Assembly: GCA_964482955.1 (NCBI GenBank)
Contig: CAYZZW010000007.1
Span: 20,201 to 84,200 of the forward strand
Direction of reading: 5' to 3'
Length of the DNA: 64,000 nucleotides
From: JAPLSN01 sp964482955
Lineage (GTDB): Bacteria > Spirochaetota > Spirochaetia > Treponematales > UBA12059
Both the position numbers and the translations under genes were made by a program. Below the pieces are notes generated by a model. That model was not told where the DNA came from. It searched no databases and saw only the letters and a program-made list of their open reading frames with translations. This document shows positions 24,620-33,647 of this stretch, one piece after another; the first letter of the stretch is position 1, and each line of letters begins with the position of its first letter.

Positions 24620-26650
24620 ATGAAAACAGCGAAACCCGTCAAGGAACCGAAGGCCAAGGCGCCCAAGAAGCCGCCCAAGCCGAACGCCATCTACAGGAAA
24701 CCGATCAAGGCAGCCCGTTTCGACAAGGCGTATGTCCGCATGCTCGGGCAGGACAGGGACGCGGCGTTCCTCAAGTCGTGCTTCGAGGAGCGCGACGGGA
24801 ACATGTCGCTCCGCGCCGGCCTCGACCGCGATTCGCTCGTCCGCCTCAACAAGCTGGCCAAGGACATCAAGGCGAACCGCGGCGCGGTCAATGTCGTGCC
24901 GATCGCGGCGCTCGTCCTCGCGGCGGCGGGGCTCGCCGTCTTCTTCCTGTTCTTCGCGAATCCCGTGGTCGAGAACCTGGCGGAGCGCGGGCTCGAGTCG
25001 GCGTTCCAGGCCAAGGCCGAGATCGACGGCCTCAAGCTGACGCTCTCGCCGCTCGGCTTCACGATGAGGAAGGTCGTCGTCGCCGACTCGGGCGCCCCCA
25101 TGACGAACCTCTTCGAGACCGGGCGGGTCGCCATGACGATGCAGCTCACGGCGCTGACGCGCGGCAAGTTCAACATAGAGGAGGCGGTCGTCGACTCGAT
25201 CGCCTTCGGCACCCCGCGCGCGAGCTCGGGCGCCTTGCCCGGCGCCGACGCCCCGGCCGCCAAGGCGGCGAAGCCGGAAGCGCCCGCGGAAGAGGCGATC
25301 GACTTCGGCAACTTCGACGCGCAGGCCCTGCTCGAGCGCGAAAAGGCCAAGCTCGGCTGCGTGAAGGCCTACGACGACGCGTCGGCGAAAATCGAAGCCG
25401 CCAAGACGGAGTGGACCGCGCGGACCGAATCGTCCAAGCAAAAGATCGAAAGCCTCAAGGCTTCCACGAAGACCCTGCTCGCGACGGACACGAAGAAGAT
25501 CAAGACCGCGGCGGAAGCCTTGAAGCTGGCCGAGGAACTCAAGAAGACCACGGGCGACGCGAAGGCGGCCGCCGCGGAGGCGGGAGCCGTCTACGACGGC
25601 GTCGCGAAGGACGCGGCCGCGGCGAAGGCTCTGACGAAGGCCGCCACGGATTCCTTCGGGAAGGACTTGGCCTACCTCAAGTCCTTCGCCGACCCGAAGA
25701 GCGGCGCCGCCCGCGGCGTCATCGAGCCGGCCATCCGGTCGGTGCTCTCCGACAAGGTGGAGCGCTACGGCGATCTGGGCCTCAAGGCCCTCGACGTGCT
25801 CGGCCGCGTGAAGTCCGCGTCGCCGAAAAAGGAAAAGGAAGCGAAGGCGGTCGGCCCCCGCGGACGCGACATTCCCTTCGCGTCGCGCGCGTATCCGGCT
25901 TTCAGCATCGCCCGGCTCTCGTCCGATTTCGACGCGGGCGGAAAGCGCTGGACCATCGACCTCCGCGGCGTGTCCTCCGATCCGGACCTCACGGGCGCCC
26001 CGACGAAACTCGCCTTCTCCGTGAAGGACGCGGTCTTCGCGGTCGGCTTCGACGGCAAGGTCGACCTCACGACGAAGGGCGCGGGCGTCTACGACGGCAA
26101 CGTCGTCTTTTCCGGCGTGAACTTCGACCTGGAAGCCGCCCTGAAGGCGATCGGCGTCGAGGATTTCGCGGGCCGCCTCTCGGGCGATCTCGGACTCGAC
26201 GGGGATCCCGTCGACGGTTTCAACGCGGTCGCGAAGCTCGCGGTCGAGGAACCGAAACTCGAGGAAGTGAAGGGGCTCGTCGGGGAGATCCTGCGCGATT
26301 CGCTCGGAAGCCGCGTGGACATCGACGTCGGCTTCGGGAAGGACGGCCTCTCGGTCAAGACGAATCTCGACAAGCTCGTCGCGGACGGCGTCGCCAAGAC
26401 CGCGCTCCGCTACGCCGCGGAAAACGCGAAGAAGATCGAGGCCGTCGCGCGCGACTGGGCCGCGAAGGAACTCGACGGCAAGCTCGCCTCGAAGGACCTC
26501 GACACGCTCCTCGGCGCCGCGAAGGGCGGCAAGACGGAATCCGAGGCGCTCAAGTCGTCGATCGACAAGAAGATCGCCGAGCTCGAGGCGAAAGCCAAGT
26601 CCTTCGGCTCCGACGCCCTCAAGGGCTTGCCGGGCCTGCCCGGTTTCTGA
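24620..26650 (+). CDS. TIGR03545-type membrane-anchored protein
   Basis: A 676-residue protein with a Lys/Pro-rich cytosolic N-terminus and a single transmembrane segment at about residues 92-113 (VPIAALVLAAAGLAVFFLFF). A large periplasmic part follows. About residues 245-350 are Ala/Lys/Glu-rich and look like a coiled coil. The C-terminal half (FSVKDAVFAVGFDGKVDL, FAGRLSGDLGLDGDPV) resembles the AsmA-like repeats of lipid-transfer or envelope proteins. It matches the TIGR03545 partner of the preceding gene in size and layout. AGGTGA serves as SD. Function is unknown; an envelope-maintenance role is only suggested by the AsmA-like text. Confidence 0.65.
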   Translation: MKTAKPVKEPKAKAPKKPPKPNAIYRKPIKAARFDKAYVRMLGQDRDAAFLKSCFEERDGNMSLRAGLDRDSLVRLNKLAKDIKANRGAVNVVPIAALVLAAAGLAVFFLFFANPVVENLAERGLESAFQAKAEIDGLKLTLSPLGFTMRKVVVADSGAPMTNLFETGRVAMTMQLTALTRGKFNIEEAVVDSIAFGTPRASSGALPGADAPAAKAAKPEAPAEEAIDFGNFDAQALLEREKAKLGCVKAYDDASAKIEAAKTEWTARTESSKQKIESLKASTKTLLATDTKKIKTAAEALKLAEELKKTTGDAKAAAAEAGAVYDGVAKDAAAAKALTKAATDSFGKDLAYLKSFADPKSGAARGVIEPAIRSVLSDKVERYGDLGLKALDVLGRVKSASPKKEKEAKAVGPRGRDIPFASRAYPAFSIARLSSDFDAGGKRWTIDLRGVSSDPDLTGAPTKLAFSVKDAVFAVGFDGKVDLTTKGAGVYDGNVVFSGVNFDLEAALKAIGVEDFAGRLSGDLGLDGDPVDGFNAVAKLAVEEPKLEEVKGLVGEILRDSLGSRVDIDVGFGKDGLSVKTNLDKLVADGVAKTALRYAAENAKKIEAVARDWAAKELDGKLASKDLDTLLGAAKGGKTESEALKSSIDKKIAELEAKAKSFGSDALKGLPGLPGF

Positions 26651-26662
26651 GCGGGGCGCGGC

Positions 26663-27655
26663 ATGGCGAAGACGGCATCACCCGAACTCCGCGACGCGGC
26701 GGCCCTCGTCGGGCGCGTGCGCGCCGAGATCGGCAAGCGGGTCATCGGCAAGGGCGGCATGGTCGAGGGCATCCTCCTCGGTGTCGCCTCGGGCGGGCAC
26801 GTGCTCGTGGAGGGCGTGCCCGGGCTCGCGAAGACGATGGCGGTGCGCGCCTTCGCCGAAGTCTCGAAGCTCGCGTTCAAGCGCATCCAGTTCACGCCCG
26901 ACCTCCTCCCCGGAGACGTGACCGGCTCGCTCTATTACGACGCGGACACGAAGCGCTTCCTGCCGCGCCGCGGCCCCGTGTTCGCGAACGTCGTGCTGGC
27001 GGACGAGATCAACCGCGCGCCGGCGAAGGTGCAGTCGGCGCTGCTCGAGGCGATGGAGGAGCGGCAGGTGACGATCGGCGAGGAGACCCTTCGATTGCCC
27101 GAGCCCTTCTTCGTCATGGCGACGCAGAACCCGATCGAGCACGAGGGCACCTTCAAGCTGCCGGAAGCCCAGCTCGACCGCTTCCTCCTCAAGGTGCGCG
27201 TCGACTATCCCGACGCCGAGGACGAGGCGGCCATCGCGCGGCTCATGCTCGCCGAAGCGCCCTGCGCCGTGGAGGCGGTGCTCGACGCCGCGGGCGTGGA
27301 GGCGATCAGGAAGGCGTCGCGCTCGGTGGCCGTCGACGACGCGATCACCGCGTATGCGGTCGGCGTGGTGCGCGCCACGCGCCCGGAGGACGAGCCCGCG
27401 AAGTCGGCCGCCCTCCGCGAGCTGTCGCGCCACGTCGAGTACGGCGCCGGCCCGCGCGCGACGGTGCACCTCTTGCGCTGCGCCCGCGCGAAAGCCGCCT
27501 TCGACGGCCGCGGCTACGTCGTCCCCGACGACGTGAAGCTGTGCGCGCCGCTCGTGCTGGGGCACCGCCTTGTCGTGTCGTACGAGGCGGAGGCCGAGTC
27601 CGTGTCGGCCTACGACGTGGTCGACCGCGTGCTGGAGCTGGTGCCGGTGCCATGA
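26663..27655 (+). CDS. moxR: MoxR family AAA+ ATPase
   Basis: A 330-residue AAA+ chaperone-type ATPase. The P-loop in the MoxR form GVPGLAKT is at about residues 51-58, Walker B VVLADEIN at about 110-117, and sensor 1 FVMATQNPIEHEGT follows. MoxR proteins act with VWA-domain partners to assemble or activate target complexes. In bat clusters they support oxygen or stress tolerance. It is followed by a DUF58 gene with ATGA overlap and preceded by the TIGR03545 gene 12 bp away, so the pair above is probably co-transcribed. C-terminal lid text ARKAFDGRGYVVPDDV-like is intact. Confidence 0.95.
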   Translation: MAKTASPELRDAAALVGRVRAEIGKRVIGKGGMVEGILLGVASGGHVLVEGVPGLAKTMAVRAFAEVSKLAFKRIQFTPDLLPGDVTGSLYYDADTKRFLPRRGPVFANVVLADEINRAPAKVQSALLEAMEERQVTIGEETLRLPEPFFVMATQNPIEHEGTFKLPEAQLDRFLLKVRVDYPDAEDEAAIARLMLAEAPCAVEAVLDAAGVEAIRKASRSVAVDDAITAYAVGVVRATRPEDEPAKSAALRELSRHVEYGAGPRATVHLLRCARAKAAFDGRGYVVPDDVKLCAPLVLGHRLVVSYEAEAESVSAYDVVDRVLELVPVP

Positions 27656-28560
27656 ACGCCCCGCGCGACGAGCGCTTCCGGAAGGCGGTCAGAAGGCTCC
27701 TGTTCGTATCGCCCCTCCTCTCCCGCGCGTTCCTCTCCGGAGGTTTCCGCTCGGCGTTCAAGGGCCGCGGCATGGACTTCGACTCCATCCGCGAATACGC
27801 GCCGGAGGACGACGCGCGCTCCATCGACTGGAACGCCTCGATGCGCTTCGGCCGTCCCTTCATCAAGACCTACCGCGAAGACCGCGCGCTCTCCATCTTC
27901 GTCGTGTTCGACGAGAGCGCGTCGATGCGCTACGGCTCGGACGGTCCCAAGGCGGGCACCGCGGCGGTGGCCGCGTCGCTCGTGGCGTACGCCGCGGCGA
28001 GGGCCGGCGCCCCGGTAGGCGCGCTTTTCTTCGCGGACAAGGTCGGCGACAGCTTTCCGCCGTCGACGCAAGTGACGCGGCCGCAGGCGCTCGCGTCGCG
28101 CTTCGAGGCTTCGACGCGCGGCCCGAAGCCGCGGGGAGGCAGCGCGCTCGCGGAAGCGGCGGACGCCGCGCGCCGGAGCTTGAAGCGCCGCTCGCTCGTC
28201 TTCTTCGTGAGCGACTTCCTCGCCTCCGCGGAAGGCCCGGGCGGCTGGTCGCGGCCTTTCGCCCTCCTCGCGCGCCGGCACGACGTCGTGGCGCTCCGCG
28301 TGTACGACGATCCAGACGCCGTGGCCGGGACGATCCGCGGCTCCGTGCGCGTCGCCGACGCGGAGACGGGCCGCATCGAACGCCTCAAGCTGGGCAAGGG
28401 GGCGCGCGACGGCGATTTCGCGGAGGAAGTCCGCGACGCCCGTTTCGAATGGCTCCGCGCGGTGGCCGCCTCGCGCGCCGCGCGCGTCGAGCTCCGCGCC
28501 GGCGAGGATCCGGCCAAAGCCCTCGTGGCGTTTTTCGAGCGGCGGAGGCGGGCGGGATGA
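27652..28560 (+). CDS. DUF58 domain protein (VWA-like)
   Basis: A 302-residue DUF58 protein, the usual partner of MoxR. The family signature REYAPEDDARSIDWNAS is at about residues 48-64. A VWA-type fold follows with a retained MIDAS-like DESAS at about residues 87-91. No transmembrane segment is seen, so it is probably cytosolic. ATG 27652 overlaps the moxR stop, and its own stop overlaps the next start (ATGA), indicating tight translational coupling. The reading frame is open far upstream through the TIGR03545 gene, but that text is an arginine-rich shadow. Confidence 0.9.
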   Translation: MNAPRDERFRKAVRRLLFVSPLLSRAFLSGGFRSAFKGRGMDFDSIREYAPEDDARSIDWNASMRFGRPFIKTYREDRALSIFVVFDESASMRYGSDGPKAGTAAVAASLVAYAAARAGAPVGALFFADKVGDSFPPSTQVTRPQALASRFEASTRGPKPRGGSALAEAADAARRSLKRRSLVFFVSDFLASAEGPGGWSRPFALLARRHDVVALRVYDDPDAVAGTIRGSVRVADAETGRIERLKLGKGARDGDFAEEVRDARFEWLRAVAASRAARVELRAGEDPAKALVAFFERRRRAG

Positions 28561-29417
28561 CGGCTCGCCGGCTCCTCGCCGCGGCCTTCGCGCTGCGCGC
28601 CGCCCTCGGCGTCGCGGCGGAGGGACTCGGCGCTCCCGCGCTCGTCCCGGCGCGCCGCGCCCCGGGCGACCTCGTGGAGGCGTCGTTCGACTTCGACGCG
28701 ACCGCCCTCGCCTTCGATCCTGCGCTCGCGGTATTGCCGCGGCCGATCCGCGGCGAACGCTACGACGTCGTCGGCGTGCGCGCGGAAATCCGCGGCCGCG
28801 CGGGCCGTCTCGTCGTCACGCTCCAGGCGTGGGCGTCGGGTTCGATCGTCACGAAGCCGATCCAAGCCGGGCCGATCATCGTGCCCGCGTTCGCCTTCGA
28901 GGTCGAACGCGCCTCGTCCGTCCACGGCGACGCCGCGCCCGCTTTCCGGCAGCCGCTCGCGCTCAAGGGCACGACCTTCGAACTCCTCAAGCTCGTCGGC
29001 GCGTTCGTCGCCGTCGCGCTCGGTGGCGGCGCCTTCGGGCTCCGGAACACGCCGTTCGCCCGCGCGTTGGTCGCGCGCCTCCGTCTCGCGGCCGCACGCC
29101 GCGAGTATCGGGCGTCGCTCCGTAAGGTCGCGCGCCTGCGACGTACGGACGACCGCAAGGCGTGGGACGAATTCGCGCGAGGCGCCAGGCGCTATCTCGC
29201 GGCGCTCACCGGCCTGCCCGTCCCGGCCATGACCCCGCGCGAACTCGCGTCGGTCGCGGGCGATGGTTCGCGGCCGCTTTCCGGCGCCGCGGGCGCTTTG
29301 GCCGACGCCGACGCCGCCCGCTTCGGAGGCGGCGGCCCGTCGCTCGACGCCGCGCTCGCCGCGATCCGGGATACCGTAGCGTCGTTCGAGACGGAGGGCG
29401 TCCATGTCCTTCGATAG
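28557..29417 (+). CDS. Bat-operon membrane protein (DUF4381-position)
   Basis: A 286-residue protein with a signal-like N-terminus (LLAAAFALRAALGVAAEG) and a periplasmic beta-rich portion. One transmembrane segment lies at about residues 143-165 (LLKLVGAFVAVALGGGAFGL). The cytosolic tail contains basic helices and WDEFARGARRYLAALTGLP. Gene position between DUF58 and batA is that of the DUF4381-type proteins in other bat operons. The tail text ARRYLAALTGLPVPAMTPREL is of the kind seen in that group. No specific function can be read. Its stop lies 14 bp inside batA. Confidence 0.6.
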   Translation: MTARRLLAAAFALRAALGVAAEGLGAPALVPARRAPGDLVEASFDFDATALAFDPALAVLPRPIRGERYDVVGVRAEIRGRAGRLVVTLQAWASGSIVTKPIQAGPIIVPAFAFEVERASSVHGDAAPAFRQPLALKGTTFELLKLVGAFVAVALGGGAFGLRNTPFARALVARLRLAAARREYRASLRKVARLRRTDDRKAWDEFARGARRYLAALTGLPVPAMTPRELASVAGDGSRPLSGAAGALADADAARFGGGGPSLDAALAAIRDTVASFETEGVHVLR

Positions 29418-30393
29418 ACCGTGGCTCCTCGTCCTGCTCGCCGCGCCCGTGCTGGCGGAATTCCTCTGGCGGCGCGAGCGGCCCGGCCGACCCGGTTTCG
29501 CCCTCGCGCGCTGGAAGGCGACCGACCGGGGCGGCGGCCCGTCGCGCTCGGCGCTCGCGGCCCGGGTTCGCGACGTCCTCGCGCTCGCGGGATACGCCCT
29601 CCTCGTCGCGGCGGCCGCGGGACCGTCGCGGCTGGAGCGCGCCGTCGTGTTTCTCGAGCGGGGCGCCGACGTCGTGTTCGCCATCGACGCGTCCCCGAGC
29701 ATGGGCGCGAAGGACCTGCGTCCCGATCGCTTCCGCGCGGCGTCGGCGCTCGTTGAACGCTTCATGGCCGAAGAGCGGAACGAAGCCGTCGGCGTCGTCG
29801 CCTTCGGCAGCGAAGCCGCGCTCGTCTGTCCTCCCACCGCAGACTACGCCGTGGTCCGCGCGCGCCTTTCCTCGGTGCGGCCCGGAGAACTCGGCGACGG
29901 TACCGCGATCGGGTCCGGACTCGCCGTCGCGGTGCGGCACGCCGCGTCGGCGCGCGGCACGGCCAAACGCGTCATCCTCGTCACCGACGGCGAGAACAAC
30001 GAAGGTTCCGTGACGCCGGAGACCGCCGCCGCCCTCGCGCTCGCGCGCGGTATACCGGTCACCGTGATCGGCGCGGGCTCGCGCGGCGAAGTCCCGGTCG
30101 AATACGAAGACCCCGAGACGGGCGAGCGCTCGGTCGGCACCTACGCGAGCTCGTTCGACGAGGAACGACTCCGCGCGTTGGCCGCATCGACCGGCGGCGA
30201 CTATCTGAACGCCGCCGACGACGAGGGCATCGACCGCGCCTTCGAACGGTTGTCGAAGTCGCTCCCCGCCGCCAGCCGCAAGCGCCTCACCGCCCGCAAG
30301 TACTCGGTCGCCCCGGCCTGGTTCGCGGCGGCGTGCCTCCTTCTCTCAGCGTCGTGGATCGCGGGCCGCCTCTTCCTCGGGAGGCTGCCGTGA
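29404..30393 (+). CDS. batA: BatA-like VWA membrane protein
   Basis: A 329-residue protein with N- and C-terminal transmembrane segments flanking a periplasmic von Willebrand A domain. The MIDAS motif DASPS is at about residues 95-99, and the later metal-site region reads LVTDGENNEG. The architecture (TM-VWA-TM, about 330 residues) is that of BatA, one of the Bacteroides aerotolerance proteins, also widespread in spirochaetes. It overlaps the previous gene by 14 bp and the next by 4 bp (GTGA). It is expected to form a complex with BatB and to be a target of MoxR. The physiological role in spirochaetes is debated and probably concerns envelope stress rather than oxygen alone. Confidence 0.85.
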   Translation: MSFDRPWLLVLLAAPVLAEFLWRRERPGRPGFALARWKATDRGGGPSRSALAARVRDVLALAGYALLVAAAAGPSRLERAVVFLERGADVVFAIDASPSMGAKDLRPDRFRAASALVERFMAEERNEAVGVVAFGSEAALVCPPTADYAVVRARLSSVRPGELGDGTAIGSGLAVAVRHAASARGTAKRVILVTDGENNEGSVTPETAAALALARGIPVTVIGAGSRGEVPVEYEDPETGERSVGTYASSFDEERLRALAASTGGDYLNAADDEGIDRAFERLSKSLPAASRKRLTARKYSVAPAWFAAACLLLSASWIAGRLFLGRLP

Positions 30394-31361
30394 ATTTCGA
30401 CCGCCCCATCGCGCTCTTCGGCATCCTGCTCGCGGCGCCGATCCTCCTCTTCGGGCTCAGGAAAGCCCTGCGCCTCGCGGCCGTCCTGCCGCGCTTCGCG
30501 GACGCGGCGTTCGCGCCCCGCGCCGCGCGCTCGGTCCGGAGGCGCGCCTCGCTCTCCGCGGCGTGCGGCGCGCTGTTCGCGGTCGCCGCGTCGGTCGGGC
30601 TCGCCGGGCCGAGCCTCGGATTCGAGTACGTCGAGACCGCCGCCGGGGGCGCCGAGATCGCCCTGCTCGTCGACGTCTCGAACTCCATGCTCGCCGAGGA
30701 CCAGGTTCCGTCGCGGCTCGGGGCGGCGACGGAACTCGCGCGTTACGCGATCCGCGCCGCTCCCGAAGCCCGCTACAGCCTCACCGTCGCCAAGGGCGGC
30801 GCGACCACGCTCTCGCCGATGACCGACGACGTCGCCGCCCTCGAGGACGCCCTCGAGTTCGCGACGCCCGAGTCGGTGACCGCCGCGTCGACCGACCTCG
30901 GCGCGGGCGTCGCGGAGGCCGCGAAGACCTTCGGCGCCCACGACGCCTTCCGCGTGCTCGTCATCCTGAGCGACGGCGACGACCGCGGAGGCTCGCTGCA
31001 GGGCCGGGCCGCCGCCGCGCGCAAGGACGGCATCCTCGTCGTTTCCGTCGTCTTCGGCACGGAACGCGGCGCCCCCGTGAACGACGCGTCCGGAAAGCCG
31101 ATCCTGGACAAGGACGGCACGCCCGCGGTGGCCAAGGCCGTCCCGTCGGCGCTCGCGCGCGCCTCGAGCTCCGGGATCGCGCTCAAACCCGAAACCGCCG
31201 CCGCCGAACTCCGCGCCATCGTGGATCGAGCTTCGGGAAAACGGGGAGGCGCCCTGCAGGCGCCGCGGAAGCCTCGGGACGTGTCGGGCTTCTTCTTCGC
31301 CGCCGCGGCTTTCCTCGCGGCCGCGCGCTTCTTCCTGTCTCCGACGGGGGCGCTCTCGTGA
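30390..31361 (+). CDS. batB: BatB-like VWA membrane protein
   Basis: A 323-residue paralogue of the preceding BatA with the same TM-VWA-TM plan. MIDAS motif DVSNS is at about residues 95-99 and LSDGDDRGG follows. The C-terminal helix FFFAAAAFLAAARFFL is a membrane anchor. The GTG start at 30390 overlaps the batA stop (GTGA). The MIDAS positions are identical to BatA, indicating tandem duplication. It is followed without gap by the TPR lipoprotein batC. BatA and BatB are thought to act together at the inner membrane. Confidence 0.85.
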   Translation: MNFDRPIALFGILLAAPILLFGLRKALRLAAVLPRFADAAFAPRAARSVRRRASLSAACGALFAVAASVGLAGPSLGFEYVETAAGGAEIALLVDVSNSMLAEDQVPSRLGAATELARYAIRAAPEARYSLTVAKGGATTLSPMTDDVAALEDALEFATPESVTAASTDLGAGVAEAAKTFGAHDAFRVLVILSDGDDRGGSLQGRAAAARKDGILVVSVVFGTERGAPVNDASGKPILDKDGTPAVAKAVPSALARASSSGIALKPETAAAELRAIVDRASGKRGGALQAPRKPRDVSGFFFAAAAFLAAARFFLSPTGALS

Positions 31362-31942
31362 AACGACGGACTACCGCCGTCTTCGCGGCCTTGGCGCTCG
31401 CGTCGCTGGGGCTGTCGTCCTGCGGGCGGACGGCCGACGCCCTCCGCATCCTCTCGGCGAACGCGCGCTTCTCGCAGGCGCGCTACCAGGAGGCGATCGA
31501 CGGCTACCTGGCCGCGGGTCCCGGGCGCTACGACGGCATCGTCGATTACGACCTGGCCACCGCCTTCGCCGCCCTCGGCGAGGAGGAATCGGCCGCCGCG
31601 CTCTTTTCTCGGCTCGCCTCGTCGCCCGATCCCGTCATCGCCGCGTCCGCGTCCTACGGCCTCGGGCTCGTCGCCTTCGGCCGGGCCGACTACGACGAGG
31701 CGGAAGCCCGCTTCCGCGAATCGCTCCGCCTCGAGCCGGGCGCTCCCGACGCCTCCCGCGCCCTCGAAGCCGCCGCGGACGCGAAACGCCGCTCGAACGA
31801 GGCGAAATCCGCGTCGCGCGCGCCGACCTCGACGGCCCGCGGCGCGGGCGACGAGCTCCTCGACCTGGCCGGCCGCATGGAGTCGCCCCGCTACAAACCC
31901 GGGGCGCAGAGCGCCGCCGAACCGTCGGGAGACAACCTGTGA
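31358..31942 (+). CDS. batC: BatC-like TPR lipoprotein
   Basis: A 194-residue tetratricopeptide-repeat lipoprotein. The GTG start at 31358 overlaps the batB stop. A signal peptide ends in lipobox LSSC (Cys about residue 22). TPR helices follow (ARYQEAIDGYLAAG, DYDEAEARFRESLRLEPGAP), then a Ser/Ala-rich tail. BatC proteins carry TPRs and interact with the BatA/B complex. The start of batD overlaps its end (GTGA). The call rests on operon position as much as on sequence. Confidence 0.8.
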   Translation: MKRRTTAVFAALALASLGLSSCGRTADALRILSANARFSQARYQEAIDGYLAAGPGRYDGIVDYDLATAFAALGEEESAAALFSRLASSPDPVIAASASYGLGLVAFGRADYDEAEARFRESLRLEPGAPDASRALEAAADAKRRSNEAKSASRAPTSTARGAGDELLDLAGRMESPRYKPGAQSAAEPSGDNL

Positions 31943-33645
31943 CGCGCCGCCCGACGCTCGCCGCCGCGTTGTGCGCCCTCGTCGCCGCCGCGGCGTCGGC
32001 GCTCGACACGGCGCCCGTCGTCTCGCCGCCCGAACCGGCGGTCGGCGACGAGGTGACCGTCGATTATCGCCTGGAAAACCTCGATGCCGCGGGCGCGGCC
32101 GTGCGCGACTTCGCCCTGCCCGAAGGCCTCGCGCTCCTCGGCACGCGCCTCCAGCCCGAACGGGCATTCGATGGCTCGGGAACCCTCCGCGAAGTCCTCC
32201 GGCTTTCCGTGACCTTCCGCGCCGTCGAAGCCGGCGTGTTCGAACTCCCGCCGATTTCCGTCACGGCCCGGGGCGCGGTCCGCGCGACGCCGCGCGTCGT
32301 CCTCCGGGTGTCCGCCGCGGCCGACTCGTCGGAACCGCTCGCCGACTGGGCCGCGCCGGCCGCCGTCTACGCGGGCCAGGCCTTCGCCCTGTCGGCCGTC
32401 GGCTTGCCGGAAGGCGCCTTCGTCCGTCCGCCCGCCGTCCCGGGGCTCGCCCTCGAGCGTCGCGGCCCGGCATCGTTCGTCGCCCTGTCCCTCGCGTCGC
32501 GCGCGGACCCGCCCGCCGTAATCGAACTCCCCGCGGCCACCGCCCGCGCGGACGTCGGTCCCCGCCACGTCCGGGGCGCCCGCATCCGCGTCATGCCGTG
32601 GAACGCCCGCGGGACGGAGCGCGGCGCGGTCGGGCGCATCGCCCTGTCGGTCGCCGCCGCGAAGACCTCCGGCCACGACTTCGCGATCACGGTTTCCGGT
32701 TCGGGCAACCTGCCCATCCTCCCGGCCCCGCGTTTTTCCGTCCGCGGACCCGACGGCTCGGTCCTCCCGCCCGAGGCGGTGACCGTGTCGCGCCTCGACC
32801 GGTACGCCGCGACCGACTCGGGCTACGCGGGCTCCGTGGACTTCCTCGTCGCCGTCGCCCCCGACGCCGCCAAGCCCGGGCGCCGGACCGTCGCCTTCTC
32901 GCCGTACGCCGCGCTCGACCCCGCGTCGGGCGACGTGAAGACGATATCGCTTCAACCCTTCGTCTTCACGCTCGCGTCCTCGGGCTCCAAGGCCGATCCG
33001 GTTCGCGACGCCTTCGCCGCGCTCGCCGCGCCGCCCGCCGGTGCGGGGGCCGCCCGCGCCGCCTGGATTTCCGGTATCGCCAAGGGCGCGAAGGGAGACC
33101 TGGCGGGCGCCGTCCGCGATCTCTACGCCGCCGAACGCCTGGGCGAACGCCATCCCGCGTTCCGCGCGGCGCTCGAGACCCTTCGGTCCCTCACGGGCGT
33201 CGACGCCCGCCCGCGCGACCTCCTGCCGCCGCCCGCCGCGTTCCGGTGGGCTGTCGCCGCGGCGCTCGCCTGCGCGCTGGTCGCGGCCGCCGTCGCGCTC
33301 GCGCGAATCCTCGGCATCGCGCGTCCGAAGCGCTCCCGCTCCCGGCCGCGCCCGGAACGGAGACATCCGAACGCCGCCGCCTTCGGACGCGTCCTCGGCT
33401 TCGTCGCGATCGCGCTCGCCTTCGCCCTCTGCGCGCTCGTGTCGGCCGCGGACCGCCGCCGCGTCTTCGTCGTGAGCCCGGGCGGACCGGTCCGCGCGGC
33501 GCCCGGCCAAGCCGCCTCGGTCGCCTTCGAAATTCCGGCCGGCGCGGCGGGAATCGAGCGGGCGGCGGTGGACGGCTGGAACCTCGTGGAATTCCCCGAC
33601 GGCCGCAAAGGCTGGCTCGTCGACGACCAAGGATTGGAGTATTAA
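31939..33645 (+). CDS. batD: BatD-like protein with a C-terminal BatE-like TPR/SH3 extension
   Basis: A 568-residue protein. The signal peptide is followed by repeated beta-domains typical of BatD (PAVGDEVTVDYRLENLD, GVFELPPISVTARG). From about residue 355 an alpha-helical TPR-like stretch (AAWISGIAKGAKGDLAGAVR, YAAERLGERHPAF) leads to two transmembrane segments at about 433-455 and 487-508. A final SH3-like module contains WNLVEFPDGRKGWLVDDQGL. In many bacteria the TPR-TM-SH3 part is a separate protein, BatE. Here no batE follows, so this looks like a BatD-BatE fusion. The GTG start overlaps batC. It completes the cluster moxR-DUF58-(DUF4381-like)-batA-B-C-D/E. Confidence 0.8.
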   Translation: MTRRPTLAAALCALVAAAASALDTAPVVSPPEPAVGDEVTVDYRLENLDAAGAAVRDFALPEGLALLGTRLQPERAFDGSGTLREVLRLSVTFRAVEAGVFELPPISVTARGAVRATPRVVLRVSAAADSSEPLADWAAPAAVYAGQAFALSAVGLPEGAFVRPPAVPGLALERRGPASFVALSLASRADPPAVIELPAATARADVGPRHVRGARIRVMPWNARGTERGAVGRIALSVAAAKTSGHDFAITVSGSGNLPILPAPRFSVRGPDGSVLPPEAVTVSRLDRYAATDSGYAGSVDFLVAVAPDAAKPGRRTVAFSPYAALDPASGDVKTISLQPFVFTLASSGSKADPVRDAFAALAAPPAGAGAARAAWISGIAKGAKGDLAGAVRDLYAAERLGERHPAFRAALETLRSLTGVDARPRDLLPPPAAFRWAVAAALACALVAAAVALARILGIARPKRSRSRPRPERRHPNAAAFGRVLGFVAIALAFALCALVSAADRRRVFVVSPGGPVRAAPGQAASVAFEIPAGAAGIERAAVDGWNLVEFPDGRKGWLVDDQGLEY

Positions 33646-33647
33646 CG

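Noticed and set aside
24778..27651. Long frame preceding the DUF58 gene
   Set aside because: The first 958 codons are an arginine-rich shadow of the TIGR03545 gene and moxR; only the last 302 residues from ATG 27652 are real.
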